A DNA stretch of 64,000 bases from Tubulanus polymorphus (GCF_964204645.1 NC_134030.1:6384278-6448277); one strand, 5' to 3'; numbered from the stretch's first letter, positions 1-14,200 are shown. Notes: a model not told the origin generated them from the letters alone. Numbers and translations are program-made.

Positions 1-1309
1 TGGCATTTCTATGTTAATATCTTTAGTCCTGTCGACTATTGTCGCTATTATATAGCTCTGTAAATGGACAGTACTGTCGCCTATACATATTTCATCAGTA
101 TATCAGTCAGTGATATCCGCTTGTCTCCTTAAAGCGTTATCCGATTATTGGCCGTCTCCCAATTATAGTCGGCTGAACAAAGCTCACATAACGACAGAAT
201 TCAGAGGAAGTAATGTAAGTAACTAATCTTGGAGTTTTAGGTAAAAGCGAGCTAAACCGATCACGGGATCCGACTATAGTTCTAACTTTGCGTTCAAAAA
301 GTAATCAAGATGTCCAGACTGTTTACTGATATCTGCAAGGCATCGGAATAAAAGATGATTGTAGGGTCTATTCACGAAATATAGGGTTTTCTGCCTCTTT
401 TTTAGTTTATTATTAGTGCAGTTATTTGCGTGCGGATATGTCGACGAGCATTTCAAATGGCAGGTTTACCACATTAATGTGCAGTTAATCACTGACTAAT
501 TGGGTTTCTGCTTGATTTGCCAATGTTGTTACGCATAAGATTGTAGCTTTACTGTACGTCATGGTATATTACAACGCCGAAGTCCCCGCTAATCCGCCGG
601 CATCGTCATCTCGATCGTGTTTTCCATCGCGTAATCTTTTAACAAAAATAATTGTCTTATCCTAATAACCGCCCTCATATAGACAGTATAAATAAGAATT
701 CATCGACGGCCTTGGCACGCTTGTGGCCGATTCGACTAAGATTGTCGGTCTCTCGATGCAGTATTCTTATCTATCGGGATTTTCAAGTTACTTTCGGAAA
801 TCAAATTGGGATTTGACGAAATATTCCATTAGCGGAGATATTAATCGACAACTTCACAAACATCCATTAGCTGCACGTCACTATATTCAAGTGACGATTG
901 AAATCAGGGTGATCTCGGCCCATATCGCTGATTTGCCGCATGAAGTCGGTGGCCTATGCGACCTTTAGATTGACGCCTAACCTAAAGAAGGTCAACTTTT
1001 CAATTTCAGCAATATTCTGTCCAAAACCGCCGAACTGGGTTCTGGGAGTTCATATTTCAATTGCGGGATGAAATTAAAGTCTGCGAGTTCTGAAAACAAA
1101 TACTTCATTCGGTGGCAAATATGAGCCGTTCACATTTACACGCTTTTAGAAGCGCATCATGGTTTCAAGATTTAGCCAAATACTAATATATTTCCATATG
1201 TGCCGATGCGCCGATGTTTGAGACAGGTCGATGCTATACTTACGTAGGCCCGGTGTAGAACTTTCCGAGAAGCGTATTACGTAATGTAATCATTCGTTTC
1301 GCCGGAAAA
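1..1309. other. No gene recognised
   Basis: Ordinary AT-rich DNA. The open frame near 723-968 (81 codons) has no family resemblance. Nothing else supported. Confidence 0.6.
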
Positions 1310-1520
1310 CAGTTGATTATATAGGCGTAACGCCTGCGCGAAAATGATCCTGATTCCGCGTCTAATAACAGCTAATACCGTAACAATTGGCGAATAATCA
1401 TCAATCTTTGGGAGAGTATATCGCTTACAGAGATACAGTTTGGTCTGATCGCTAAAAACCCTCACGTCCCTGTGTACCATCCGCAGACAGACGGCCGATG
1501 AAATAACCATTTATTAAATC
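1310..1520 (+). pseudogene. Decayed Ty3/gypsy-type integrase fragment
   Basis: Positions 1475-1495 encode Y-H-P-Q-T-D-G, the signature heptapeptide of the Ty3/gypsy retrotransposon integrase core domain. The residue before it is Val and the one after is Arg, and then comes a TGA stop (1499-1501). About 35-50 codons upstream the plus strand holds GVTP-like codons (1324-1335) and, in a shifted frame, an M-I-L stretch near 1344. These fit the segment before the second catalytic Asp of the DDE triad, but that Asp is not readable in frame. Frameshifts and stops show the copy is dead. No protease, reverse transcriptase or flanking LTRs were recognised. The heptapeptide is seen directly. The upstream alignment is inference, and a chance heptapeptide match is possible but unlikely. 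Confidence 0.55.
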
Positions 1521-4319
1521 AACTCACCCTTCGTCATCGAACGGACAGAAGAAATAGAACCCTTTCGCCGGTATTGTAGGTATTAGGTTCAGGTGATGGA
1601 TATTGTAATTAGAACTTTTAACGGTCAAATATGTGGCGCGCAACAGGCCAAACAATAGTCCAGTAACGGCTCGTATATCTTTCAGTCGACACGTACAGAA
1701 CAGCACTGTCACTAACGATCACTAATTACTTCTGGACAGTATAAATTGGTTTGAAAAGATTGATGTGCCGTCACCACAGTGGTAGCTGCGCAATCTTGCT
1801 TACCCATATAATATGATTGTATGTTGCCACCACAGTGCCAGAGATTTCCCGGCCGCTGTGGCTAATTGCATTGCTATAATTCATCTGACTTGTTCCTTTG
1901 GCCATGGATTTTCTATCAAAAGGCCCAATTACGCAGATGTTTGCTTATCCGATACAGATCGACGGACTGATAGAATTTCGAAAAAGCTACGAAGCAAAAC
2001 GAAGTTGCTCCGTTTGCGAATGTGAATGTATAATACGCCGACAGCGTCGCTAGCATATTTGATTTGCATATTTTTCGTTTTTTGTGACCATCTTCAAAGA
2101 ATTTATTGACGACGCAATAACGTTTTTCGCTGTGTTTTGGAAAGCAGAATGTCAGACGTAGAAGATGTTCTAGGTCTAGCTCAGACTGAGACGATGAATG
2201 TGAGCTACGCTTAGAAAAAAACCAACGCGACTTGACTGACTTTCTGTAAGACTGTCATCTCGACCCTTCAAAGCAACGTTTATATTGACAAAGCAATAAC
2301 GTTATCTTTCTTATTTTCTGATTGAGCAATATTCCGCTTATAACAACGTCTCTCCATTGTACGCGTACCCACGAAAAAAAATGGAATATAGGTCCACCGT
2401 CATCAAATATCCAACAGCCACGTAGTTAGTACATTTTGCTTGACCGGAAACCAAATATCGTTTTTGCCTGAACAATGAGTGTACCGAATGCGCAAATAAA
2501 TGAAAAATACGAGAAGCATAGAAAATTGAATTAGATTTTTTTCTTATACAGCGTGGGGAACTAATAGCAAAGACACATTCTCTTTCTCCCGATTTTTCAA
2601 CTTTTTTCTATCATTCTCCACTCTTGAACGACATTTCACCTACGCTGTGATCACAATTTCCGTTGTAGTGGATGATAAACCTGACGGAAGTATTGTCTAT
2701 ATTTGCACACATTTCGAAATGGTAGCAAAATAGATAATGTAGTCGACTGCTGGCTTTTGCATTATTACACAGCGACTTGCAATGAGAAATTTGATCATTT
2801 TACAATGAAATTTCTAATATTGAATTTTGTTTTCGAGACCGTATAGATTCCGATCCCCACCACCCGGGGAGTCACCGCCTTCGGTCCTGTTCATTTTTCT
2901 AATGTTTCCAATCTAACCTTGTATTATGATTTGACATACGTCTATTTCATTAAGACAAACAACCAAAACTCGACGCAAAAATTCCTCTCGAAACGTGCCT
3001 CCCTCAACAGCCAATAACGAGTGCGGAATTCCAATTTGATATTTCAGTGCCATTTATCGGGTTATTAATCATTGGATTTTATTACATCTCATAACTCATT
3101 TTCAAACAGCAATTGAAAATAAGAGTATGCGATCGGTGTTCATTTTCAACTTATCAATAAGTTTCAAATATTTGTCACCGAACATGCCGATAGACATAGT
3201 CGGAATTCCTCGTCTCTGTGATAATATAAGCCACGTCGATATTTGGTTTCGGCGAACGCCGGTTTCCACGCGCCTCGGTGTGAGAGGGCTTGACAATATG
3301 CAAATAATCAGTCGCTGGAACGAATCGACAACAGCAAAAACAACGAGAACAGTTGGTATTTTCACAGATATCTACGCCATATCGACCTTTCTGATTCAAA
3401 CGATTCCGTTGGGGTCATTTCATTATTCCGTAGCTAAATGACGTTTGACTTTTTTTTCAATCAACATCGTCTCGTCGAAAGAAATCACAGCTCTTCGCCT
3501 TGCTAATAGAATGCGACCACGCTTAGCCTATTACTCGGCATAAGACCCCGTATCTAATCTGTTTTGCGTTGGACAGCTCATTCCTGACCGCTGCCAAATA
3601 CAACCGTGTATTACTCGCCGGTGTAACAACGGCAGGTGTTTCTGCAATACAATCGAACACCTATTTAAGCTTCGGGCTCATGCGATTAGTAAACATGACC
3701 AAACGCCGTACTGTCACTTAGAACGATTTAATCTTGTTGGATTTGTGGAACGTTTCCGTGAATGAATCAGAGCAACGCATTTGCAACACTCGTAACAAGT
3801 CAATGAAAATAACTACAGTAAAACAGTCGTGATAAACAACACTTAATTCTAATGCGCTCTGGTGTTTCTGAGCTCGTGTCGACAGTTATGCCAGTTTTAC
3901 AGTAACTTTAACGGACTAATGATTTTAAGTTGGACAATCGAGGATTCGGAGATGTCATTTCTTATTTCGCTTTTGATCGATTTCCATGCTCTATACATCA
4001 ATGCGGTGTTTATAGTGTTGACGACGGTCGCAAGAGCCGACAACAGGACGCACACATAGTCCATAGATCTATAGCGTAACGAGATACATGGAATCTGTAT
4101 GCGCTCCGTTATCAAGCCAAAAATCCCTCTTCACATCCTGTAGCCAGTTAGTATTAAGATCAGTCTCTCAGCCGATCAACTTTGGTTACCATAGCTATAG
4201 CTAATAACTCAAAACCATTGGAGTTATTGTGGGTGTAGAATAGCCGCACTGTGACGTGTAGAATAGATCATAAGTTTAAAAACCAACTATAACAAAGTTA
4301 AAAAAGACGAAAAGCGAAT
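1521..4319. other. No gene recognised
   Basis: Short frames only. Around 3102-3441 three overlapping frames on both strands stay open for 75-105 codons, but none shows a domain and all share the same bases, so at most one could be real. A 22-codon ATG frame at about 2150-2215 is too short to support. Confidence 0.55.
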
Positions 4320-4425
4320 TCTGTTTATCAAAATTAAAATCAAAAGACGTTTCGAACAATCACAAGAGATCATCGCCAGGTGTGAGGGGAAAACTAAAAC
4401 GAGGGGTATAGTATATATACAGGGG
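4320..4425 (-). mobile_element. Short retroelement terminal-type repeat, copy A (minus)
   Basis: Read on the minus strand, this segment runs from a TATACC box through a C-rich stretch to CCTGGCGATGATC, then TTCGAAACGTC (4346-4356), then an AT-rich tail ending TTTTGATAAA. The arrangement of a TATA-like box, a CTGAYGATGA-like block, and CGAAAC followed by GTC is the kind of core seen at the ends of Penelope-like elements, where hammerhead motifs are known. The block departs from the CTGANGA core (GG where GA is expected), so ribozyme activity is not claimed. It is paired with the oppositely oriented copy at 4535-4640, which confirms it is a repeat. No reverse transcriptase or GIY-YIG coding was found between the two. 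Confidence 0.4.
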
Positions 4426-4534
4426 AAAATGAGTTGATTTGGGTAAATTACTGACTGAGTGTAATTAAGGTAAAGGTTATGGTTAGTAAGGCATGAAGTA
4501 ATCTTGAACTTCAACAATTACTTGTTCTCTGTTG

Positions 4535-4640
4535 TATGTATACCGGTACTCTTCGTTTTTTGTTATTCCCTCGATAATCTTAGCGAGAGTTCGAAACGTC
4601 GTGTCTTTTGTTTCTAGCCTTTGATAAATATAATCAGTCT
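4535..4640 (+). mobile_element. Short retroelement terminal-type repeat, copy B (plus)
   Basis: The plus strand carries TATACC, a CTTCG-T-rich stretch, CTCGATAATC, and then TTCGAAACGTC ending at 4600, followed by an AT-rich tail with TTTGATAAA. It matches the minus-strand reading of 4320-4425 in order and spacing, with an identical 11-mer at the centre. The two copies face one another across about 110 bp. They are diverged, which suggests an old insertion. Similarity to Penelope-like terminal repeats is inferred from motif order only. Confidence 0.4.
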
Positions 4641-5950
4641 GTTGAACTTTGTTTAGAGTTGGTTTTAAACTTATTAACATGAGTAGTTTTACGACGGTAG
4701 GCACGACTGAAACATTTGCTGCTAATCGACTATACCTAACTCGCCAGTCGGTGAAATCATGTGACAACCATCACTCGTGCCGAATGAACTCCGATCCGAC
4801 ACGCAAATCTGTAATTGGCATCTACTTTTTATCCGGTTCTCGGTCTATATGGATGAAGAAATTTTCAGATAACGCGTCTCTCTCTTTCCCTCGAATAGTG
4901 ATGGGCGTGTATGTGAAGACACCAACTGATTGGAGTTCCAGGGTTTTTTCATTACATAACGACTCGGTCGATGCATCGATCTCCTAAACATCATTAGCCG
5001 CTTTATATTCGCCAATCTTCCGTTTTTCCCCTCCCATACACATTTCACAATTCCTAGTTGCTTGCGAGATGGATATTCACAACGCAAATGGAACACGTCG
5101 ACCGGTACAGGAGAAAGGAAATCAGGAGACGAACGGGGAACTCTTTTTTCCCAGGTGAATCAATCCGTAAACAATACGTTTCTCGTGTTTCTGACGCGAG
5201 ATGCGAAAAACCAGTTTCGATAACATCACAGAAATATAAGACGGATCAGCAATTTCAGATTTCACGACGAGTTAGGCAAAAACTATCACATCGTCGTCGA
5301 GTTTTCGTGTGAATTCTTAAAAAACATTTTTTCCTCTACGTTTGTACAATTTTGCTATAAAAGAAATGGACGACTGAAATGAAAGAAAATGTATCGAAAA
5401 CGTCGGAATATCGTGAGCGAAAACATCATTTGATGAATGTATTATTAGTTGAGTTGGTGGCACGTTTAAATCGCAATTTTTTTCTGTAGTATTTTGTGGT
5501 GTTTCTTTTTTCATTTAACCAAGTGGGATGAATTTTTGAATATTTTTCTCCACATGTCAGTAAAAACAATCCGTGAATATTAATACCCTAAGGTACAACC
5601 TGGTACTTTTTAACGAAATAGGAAACACCGTTATGCTTTGGTCATTTATTATGAGGTTACGCGCTGCCAGAGTTTGCCATTTCTCCCTAACAAAATAAAG
5701 AACATTTGCATCGACAAAAAATGCGACAGACGCCTAAGTTCATTTACTGATTAGGTGGCTACTTCACTCTAGAGAAAAGCGTTATTTTATTTCGCTCGGG
5801 TAAGATGGACCTATATATATATTTATATTCATGTTGATGGAGAAGATCTAGAAATTGTCGCGTGTTTTTCAAGAGTCTTAACCCGACGCTAATGCCATGT
5901 AAAACTCATTCAAACCTCGCAGTCTCTCCCCCAAGAGTATACTACCCTCG

Positions 5951-5965
5951 CTCAGCTCAGCTCAG
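5951..5965. repeat. CTCAG x3 short tandem repeat
   Basis: Three perfect CTCAG units are followed by CTGAT, creating a CAGCTG E-box-like hexamer at the junction. It is probably just a short microsatellite. Confidence 0.7.
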
Positions 5966-8085
5966 CTGATCCGATTGATCGTAACCCAATAAAAAGATGA
6001 AAAGAGTCGAGAGCGGAAGCCAGTCGCGCATGTTACCATGAACACAAATAAAATCCCGTGACCTAAGTTACAGAAGGTTGCAATACGGCTTTGGTCGGTA
6101 ACGCATACTGGCACAGTCACATCATCACTGACGACGTGGATCGAATCTTCATTGATCGAAATGAAACTTCTCCAGGAGCGCACTGTCTGACAGTCTGTGT
6201 TAGCGGCGCTCGATTTTTTTGCATAAAAGCATCGCTTGTGCCGTACTGGTTTCATAAAATGGAATTACCCGCTTCAAAGAACAATCGTGATCAGAAAACC
6301 GAGACCCGAACGTGATGATTTCGTGAGCAGAATGGCAGCAATAGATGTAACGATGTCAGATATTACACGAAGAACGTCTTTGTCAGTTTTTATCAACCCT
6401 ACCCTTTAAGAGACGAATACTCCATGCATTATAATTTCACTGCGTTCACTTATTTTCCAAAGTGGCATATATATTCGTGATGCTGTCAAAACCAACTTTC
6501 TATACAAACATCAAAGCTAATTTAGCATTTCAATTTACAGCAAAAATGCATTTCTACGACTGAATTGAATAGTTGAGAGGGAATACGACCGCATCCATGA
6601 CGGTAAATTACGATTAGTTAAAGAATTGCGTGGGGTGCCTTGGAATAGTAATGACTTTGAAAACGTCAAGTCGTAATGATGTATCAGTATACTGCGGTGG
6701 AAATGAATGAGTATAAACTAACGTATTAGTTAATTATGAACGTGGCTCGCGAGATGCGATGATACATTCGCGGCGATGTCTGCGCCGATAAATTGAAAAT
6801 GGGACAGCACACACGACACTTGTTGATTACGAATCGTCACGCGAAATGCGAATAGTTCGTAACCAACGCATTCTGCCAGCCGTCGAGTACTTGAAACATA
6901 GCGGTGATGGTGAAAACTTCGAGTTTTCACTTTATTTCGCGCGAGGAGGAACATATCTAAATCCATCCATCAACTCTCTGCAGACTTCGTTTATCGGAGT
7001 TAGTCGGCTATTTGCGAACTTAGTCAGTTAGTCGAAACTTAAGTCCGGAAATAGTCGACCACGGGATGGAGAGCACGGTCGCTGTAGTTCGGACCTAGTT
7101 TCAAGATGACTGACACTGTGAAATGCGTTACGACCGGGGAGCGTTCGGTTGTTAGTTCCGACCACTGGTCGACTAGCTACGAAAAACGAAGTTCGCTCTG
7201 GTATTTGTTACTGGTTTTACGTCGTTTCTCTGCGATGGCGATGACAAACAAAGACGTCACGTGATAGGAAGAACTGACCGGTCCAAATACTCTGCCATAG
7301 ACAATGAACGCTGATTGGCCTAAACTAACTGTGATGCTTGTACGATAACTGAATCGTTGCCTATATTTACAAATGAGGACGAACAAACGAATCGTGTTGT
7401 GTAAATGGAAGTTATACCGAATCGTTTATAAGCCGACACAAATGCGGCAGAAAATCAGCCCGCTCAGAATCAGCACTCACACACTCACACACACGAAGAT
7501 CGATTCAACACGTCGGGCAGGTCCCCTGTGACCAAAACAAACACCGATTAATTTCCTACTTAATTCCTAAACGGGATATTATTCATCAACAAGACAAATG
7601 TACATCGTAATGCCGTCTGGCATCGCACGCAAAATACATTTCGACTTATTCGACATTCGGCCCGACTGGACGTTCGAACGTACGGCGGCTTAAGATCGAA
7701 ATTATTGGCGAAAACAGTGGGACTATAGAGTCGAACAGGGGCAGGGGATACCTTCAAGTCAATATCACTTCAGAACAAGTCGCCATAATCATGAGCCATT
7801 AAATATTAAAATGCGTAAAATATTTACACAGTATTCACCGTGGGTTTGAGTGATATAATGGACGCAGAAATAATTCGTACGCGTTGCGCCGACCAAGGGT
7901 CAAGGTCAGGTAGATAGGAATGAAGGTGTCGAAAAAATTACCGGGGACAATCCAGAACGTCGAACATTAAAGAGTTGATATAGGTTACATAGTTACTGTA
8001 TATAATCCTGATCAACGACACAAAATAGACGAACTAACACGTTTACGCTTTAAAGTTAAACGTACCTCAATTGTTTTAATGCTTT

Positions 8086-8188
8086 GCGTCAGCGTCCACG
8101 GATAGCATCACGCAGCATTGGTTTCATGCTCGACGCAGCGTCAGCGTTTCAAGAATGGACGATGAAACGCTGTTGCACCAACAGCGTC
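8086..8188. repeat. GCGTC/GACGC cluster with 9-bp hairpin
   Basis: GCGTCAGCG occurs at 8086-8094 and again at 8138-8146, with further GACGC and CAGCGTC words nearby. Within the cluster CAGCGTTTC (8142-8150) and GAAACGCTG (8164-8172) form a perfect 9-bp inverted repeat around a 13-nt loop. It is locally GC-richer than its surroundings. No coding frame or known element was recognised. Confidence 0.5.
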
Positions 8189-10604
8189 AATATCTAGCAT
8201 AAATGCTACGTTGAGATATCATTGTTATCACCCGGGCGACGCTACGCAACCGCAACAAATGCGATTTCGGACGCTCAACATTGGCGAGTGCAACGACGCA
8301 CTTCATACCGCTTCCCGCGACATGCACCGTTCTTATTTATATCACGATACAGAGACCAACCGGGAAAGCTTATCGAAATATATTTTTTACATTTATGACA
8401 TTACACGGGAGTGTCCCGTGCGCGCATATATTCGATCTAATAATGGAAATCATGTCGTAATAATTGCAGAACCTAAATGGCTTCCCGGCCAGGTAATCAA
8501 TTCTAAACGAGTTGCGATCGGTGCGTTCAAACAGCGCCCACAAACATCCATGATCGAATAATTAAAAAAAACTAGTGTGTCGCATATGGTAAAACAGTAC
8601 GTAACGAGTTCTGGATGCGGCCGTAAACGCGCGCGGAACGAGGAATTTGCGATCCACACTTTCTGGACAGTTTTATATCGTAAACTTTCTTCACGCGTCA
8701 TTGATCAACGTATCGATATTTTCATGGCCTTTCATCGGTTTTTCTGTCGTCGGAAAAGCAGTTTATCGTCCGGATCACGGAACCATAAACTTATCTCCGT
8801 GCATGGATTAACAGTAGGTTTTGCACACAAGAACCCGAATCGCGGAGCTGTGTGGATCATTCCGATTGAAAATCTCAACTCATGAATAAATACAATCCAG
8901 GATTTATTGACGTTTAATGGTAATGATGGATAAAATGGTTGCCGAACCGTTACCCTCTGTTAAGGCTACACATAATCCATAACACAGAGTTGATGATATT
9001 AACTTTCGGACTAGCCAGTCTGGAATTGGGCTTGTCAACTATACATTGTTGAATTCACGATATTACAGTGGAAAAAACGAGTTAATCTCTGGGTTACTAA
9101 ACATTCAGTCACCTTATGGATTTACCGCGAAACATAATATCCGCAATAAAGTTCGCTCTTCTGACAGTTTACTCAAGAAGAAAGTCCATTGAGAATAAAT
9201 CTATATTTCTTAAATTCCAGGTGCTGTGCCACGCTAACAGTTCTTTGTCTTTGATAGATAGTCTAAAAAAATAGAACCGAGCGTTGATCGCCTCCCGGAA
9301 GAGCTCCGGTAGGAATACTCCGCTCATTCGAGGTTCATTGAATCCAGTGGCAGTGACGGAGTTTCTCTTAAATTTAGATTTGGATTTATGTACGTCATTC
9401 TATATTCATCTATTCTTTTTATCAGTTCGTTGGCAGACGCATTATGGAGGGGTTAATTTCCCTGATTATGAACTAACTGGCCCATAATTCAGCCAACGCG
9501 TCATCGACTTAACAGAAAGATAAGACTCATTACGCCCACTAATTACAAGATTATTCTTCCAGTTGAACATTACGTGAACTTTGTAAACTGATCAACCGGT
9601 TACACGTAATAATATGTATCTATATGTATATATGGATAATTGTACATTATTCCCGACGCAGCTAATATTTTCGCTAATCTGTTAACCTAGTTAGAATTAA
9701 TAGCTAATGAATATATAGCTTTAATATTTGAGTTATACAATCAGCGCTCTAACGAGCAACGTAATAAGGATTCTGTATCCTCGACTCGAGATACCCTTTC
9801 CAACGTGTAGAAAATCTGGTGTTTTCACGTGCTCTTGACTTAACACTTAAAGACAAGTGCTACTTATTGACTGAAACACGACTATGGCAGTGGTTGACGT
9901 GTATGTTTTTACACTGGGAATCGAAAACGAATTAAAAGGTTCTTACCTTAACTCGATCGCGTGTTTCTCGTACCCGATTCTAGCGTCCAATCACAAATGA
10001 AACAAAACGCATCTGAAATGAAATTTTAATGATTGTATTACAAAATGTGTTGTTTCAACTTTAATGGCGTTACAGATATAGACAGCTGTGCTTATAGCAC
10101 ATCTGTGGCAGGTGTAAATGTCAAGTCCCTGGAACTGCGTTTGACGTGAAAATACGACTCGACTGCATGTAGACATACACACCTCAAAAGTGTAATGTGA
10201 ATGATGCCCGCTTGATTAATTTATCAGTAGAAGCGGATGGGCGGCGTCATGTTGCATACGGCCGTAATTTCTAAAAAAACGTCATGGGTCGAAATGCCTT
10301 CGATCGAGTCGCGTTAGGTCGCAGGTGTCGACCTAAGCAAACTACCGTCCGTCTTTTTCTATTCTTCCAGAAAGAAAAAAGATCATTTCGATCAATAATT
10401 CCAACGCTCTGTTCGAATACTAAAATAACCTAGTTATTTCGACGAACAGATATTTTTGTCGGTTACGAATCGGGAAAAGTTCACGTCACGGATCTCTAGA
10501 GATACGGGCTTAGTAGAATGTATTTGAAATTAGTTGCGATAGTTATTTTCTTTCATTAGCTTTTCACTTCGGGGATTCAAGAATCTCACATCGTACTCTC
10601 AGCG

Positions 10605-10649
10605 TCTCAACGACAGTCATCGATTCATTAATGATGGTGAACGTTGAGA
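10605..10649. repeat. Imperfect hairpin, about 45 nt
   Basis: TCTCAACG (10605-10612) pairs with CGTTGAGA (10642-10649). After a 3x3 internal loop an inner stem of about 6 bp (with G-U pairs) closes on a loop containing ATTCATTAAT. The size resembles a small precursor hairpin, but it matches no microRNA I know and the pairing is only moderate. Confidence 0.3.
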
Positions 10650-11067
10650 TTGTGGAACGATGCGTCATTCAACGTACACACACTCACAACGCATATCGAG
10701 CGGAAACTAAGAAAAACAAACACAAGAATTGAGTGTTGAAACGTTAAGAGTTGTACGGGCGAATGACACCGTTTCTCCATTATGGTGTCGCAGATCGAAC
10801 TAACAGCGTAGAATCAAATGAAATGCTGAATTAGCGTTGGTCAAATGTGACATTGCAGCCATGCCATCGGTGCCATGTTACGCAGAAAGATCGTTGAGAA
10901 TATTTTTGCTATCACTATTTGCGTATCAATGCATCGCAAATGGAATCGGGCTATAACGTGGGGCTGCCATTCGGTTCTTTCGCTATTTTCTTAAACACAA
11001 TTCGAGGCGATTTGGCTATTGGTTATCGCGTGTATGAACGAACGTATTCCAACTATATTTATTTACT

Positions 11068-11268
<201 letters not shown>

Positions 11269-14200
11269 CAACGCAACGAAACTCAATATAGCTCAAGGAG
11301 TTAATCCACGCTCTAGAAATTTAGCCAATCTTTAAAAAAACACCCGCTTAGAAAACATCGCCGCTGGTCGACTGCTTAATAAATCACGTTTCTCCGAAAT
11401 TGGCTCGGCTCGGCTGAGACGGACTTACGACGACGATAAAGACGGTAAATTTAGTTTCGTAAGCCATCGCCAGCCGTAATATCGTGAAAGGGATGAAAGA
11501 ACACCGGACGCTTCTGAACATCGGAACATGTGTCATCCTATTACTCGTTCCATAAACATGTATCAGCTAAGGAGGATTGCCGACGGCATTTATTTGACAC
11601 TCAGTTCTGTACATCGAAAAAGAACATCGGCTTCGACGTTAAGTCGTTTTCCGTTTGCATCCGGACGTGATTTCAAATTTCACCTTTTCATTCTAAATCC
11701 GTACGAGATCTGAAAGGAAATACCTCGAACTCGGAAGCACGAACAAGTTCAGAACAAGGAATCGAATGCCTCGATAAATATTTACAAAATCATCCTGCAC
11801 GAAGAAAGCAACATCGATGAAAAAAGTTGTGCAATGAACCATTTTACAGTTGCTAGCCGCCATTTTGTTAGGGTACTTTTATCTTGTATTGTTGGGTCAT
11901 TTTTCTCCTTTTTAAAAACTATTTGTGATGCGTGTTTTATCACATCTCATCTGTCCCTGGATGGATTTTGACAGTTTTTGCAACATTTAAACCGTGTGAA
12001 TCTCTTTACAAATAAAAATGTCAATGCCTTACGAGATGAAGATACATATGTCGTGTGCGCGTGGGGATAGGTTCCTCTTTGGTAACATACCATTTAGATT
12101 ATGATAAGCAAGTGCCTGGATACAAGAGAAAATGAGACGAAAAAATTGATATATTGTCTGACAATATCGCCATTGTACTGATGCAGTCACGTCCGAAATT
12201 GCACGACCGAGGTAAATAATGTCTGGGCTGGTGTGCCTGTTGGGAAATAAAATCAAAATACGTTGTGTCCCTTCAGACAGATTACTGTCGACTCTCTTCA
12301 TCACTGGTTCGATATGAGAAATATTCGGTTAGTTCCCAGATGGAAATGGACAACTAATTACACCGTTCTCTGTCCCAGAAACCTTACAATTATTTTTGCC
12401 AAGAATGCTAGCGCACCTAGTGGATCCTCGCTTGCCACAAGTGGAATCTTCGATCGCGGCAGCAGTGTTGTCTGGTATTCATTACCCCGCATTTTGTGTT
12501 ATACTGCTTTTCGAAATAAACTAATTTGCACCTTGATTCCTCACAGAAATATGCTGGCAAATACGCTGGTGCTTATCGGTATCCCCGAGTCAAACCCTCA
12601 ATCGCAAACTGATGAATACGTCTCACCTGTAGTTGGTATTCGATCATACCTGAAATGAAGGGCTTTTTATTTTCCATTCTGTCGTAACGAGACGTCAAGT
12701 CACCGTTCACAGAAGCTTAATAAGACGCGATGACGACAAATTTTCTACTGATCATTCGATCCGCGTGAGTTTTTTTCCGGCGACTACATCGTCTTTTTAC
12801 GTCGATGAGGTACGAAACAAGGCGAATAACATACACGATGTCGGTTTTTTGTCTCGGCGAAATGTTTCAGAAAATCAATATCGTTGGCGTCTGGTCTGCG
12901 ATTTGTGCTTTGGGGGTAAATCAAACCGAAATCAAAGCGTGGCATTTAAAAACTAGTTGTTTTCCATCGAGTTAAACGAATACGTGTACACGTAATTTGT
13001 CCTTTCGCAGCCCACGACACCATATACCCATCTACATGGACAATAGCTTGTAGATGTACAGGTTAAAGATTTTTTGCATCGACCCGATCGAATCATACAT
13101 TGATGGAGGAGAATTCCCACATCTGAATCGTTAACGGGATACATATGTACACTATTTAAGATATACACATGTCTGACTTGATAAACTTACATCTCGGCTC
13201 TCGTCTGTGACTTAATTAGACGTAGAGTCTCAGAAAAACTCATTACATCAAACAGCAACGCGCATTTCTATATACGACAAGAGCTGTTCTTCGGTTGTTG
13301 GTTGACATTTAGAGGCACACATAATATATTGTTATATAATATCTTGTAATATAATAATTTTTCATAGGCTTTTCCTTTATAGAAAAAAAGTTAGATTTCC
13401 ATCTTTTGCCGGCGTTCCGAAAAGGCGGCGTCTTTCTCCCTACGAAAGCGTGGTTATATATCGGCGACGGAGAGCCTACATAATGCGATACTTCGATACG
13501 GATAGATTGCACCCTTTAGGGATACGCTTGCATTAGATAACATCTCTGGCAAAATAATAACAAAAGCAAAGGGGAAATTAGTGATGGTAATGTGAGCTTT
13601 AAGCAGACAACGGGAACGCCGCCAGTTGGGTATTCACCATAGACACATCTTACAATTCATATGCCTTCATATACATCATTTTCCACGTCGATATTTGTAC
13701 GTATTAGAAAAAAGCGTCCAAGCAGAAGAAATTCGAACAGCGACAGGTGTTTTCAGTTTCAAAATATTGAAAATGACTTCTCGCATTACCCCGTTCACCT
13801 AAATCAAGTGTTTTTATGTACATATTTCTATGCATTTTCATACGGCTTCAAACACATGACATATCCAATAAAACGAGGCTATATGAAGAATAACAGATAT
13901 TCTGTAATCAATCCCTTTCAATTGAGCCGAACGTAAGAACCGTCCGGTAAATACTCACGACATCTATAGCAAAAGTTTGTGTTAAAAATACTGTCATTTT
14001 TAGATGTATCCTGCTGATTGTTGTTGTCTTCTCCTATGAAGTCATCGAGATTAGATTTTAGCAAAGCTTTATTTTTTTCTAGTATGCTTTCTAGATATTT
14101 TGATCGATAGAGGCGTGCATACTTTTTTCAATAGCGACTCCTTTATCATTGTCGTGTACCAAGCCCTCTCCATCGTCCATTGTAAGAAGCCGAAAATGGC

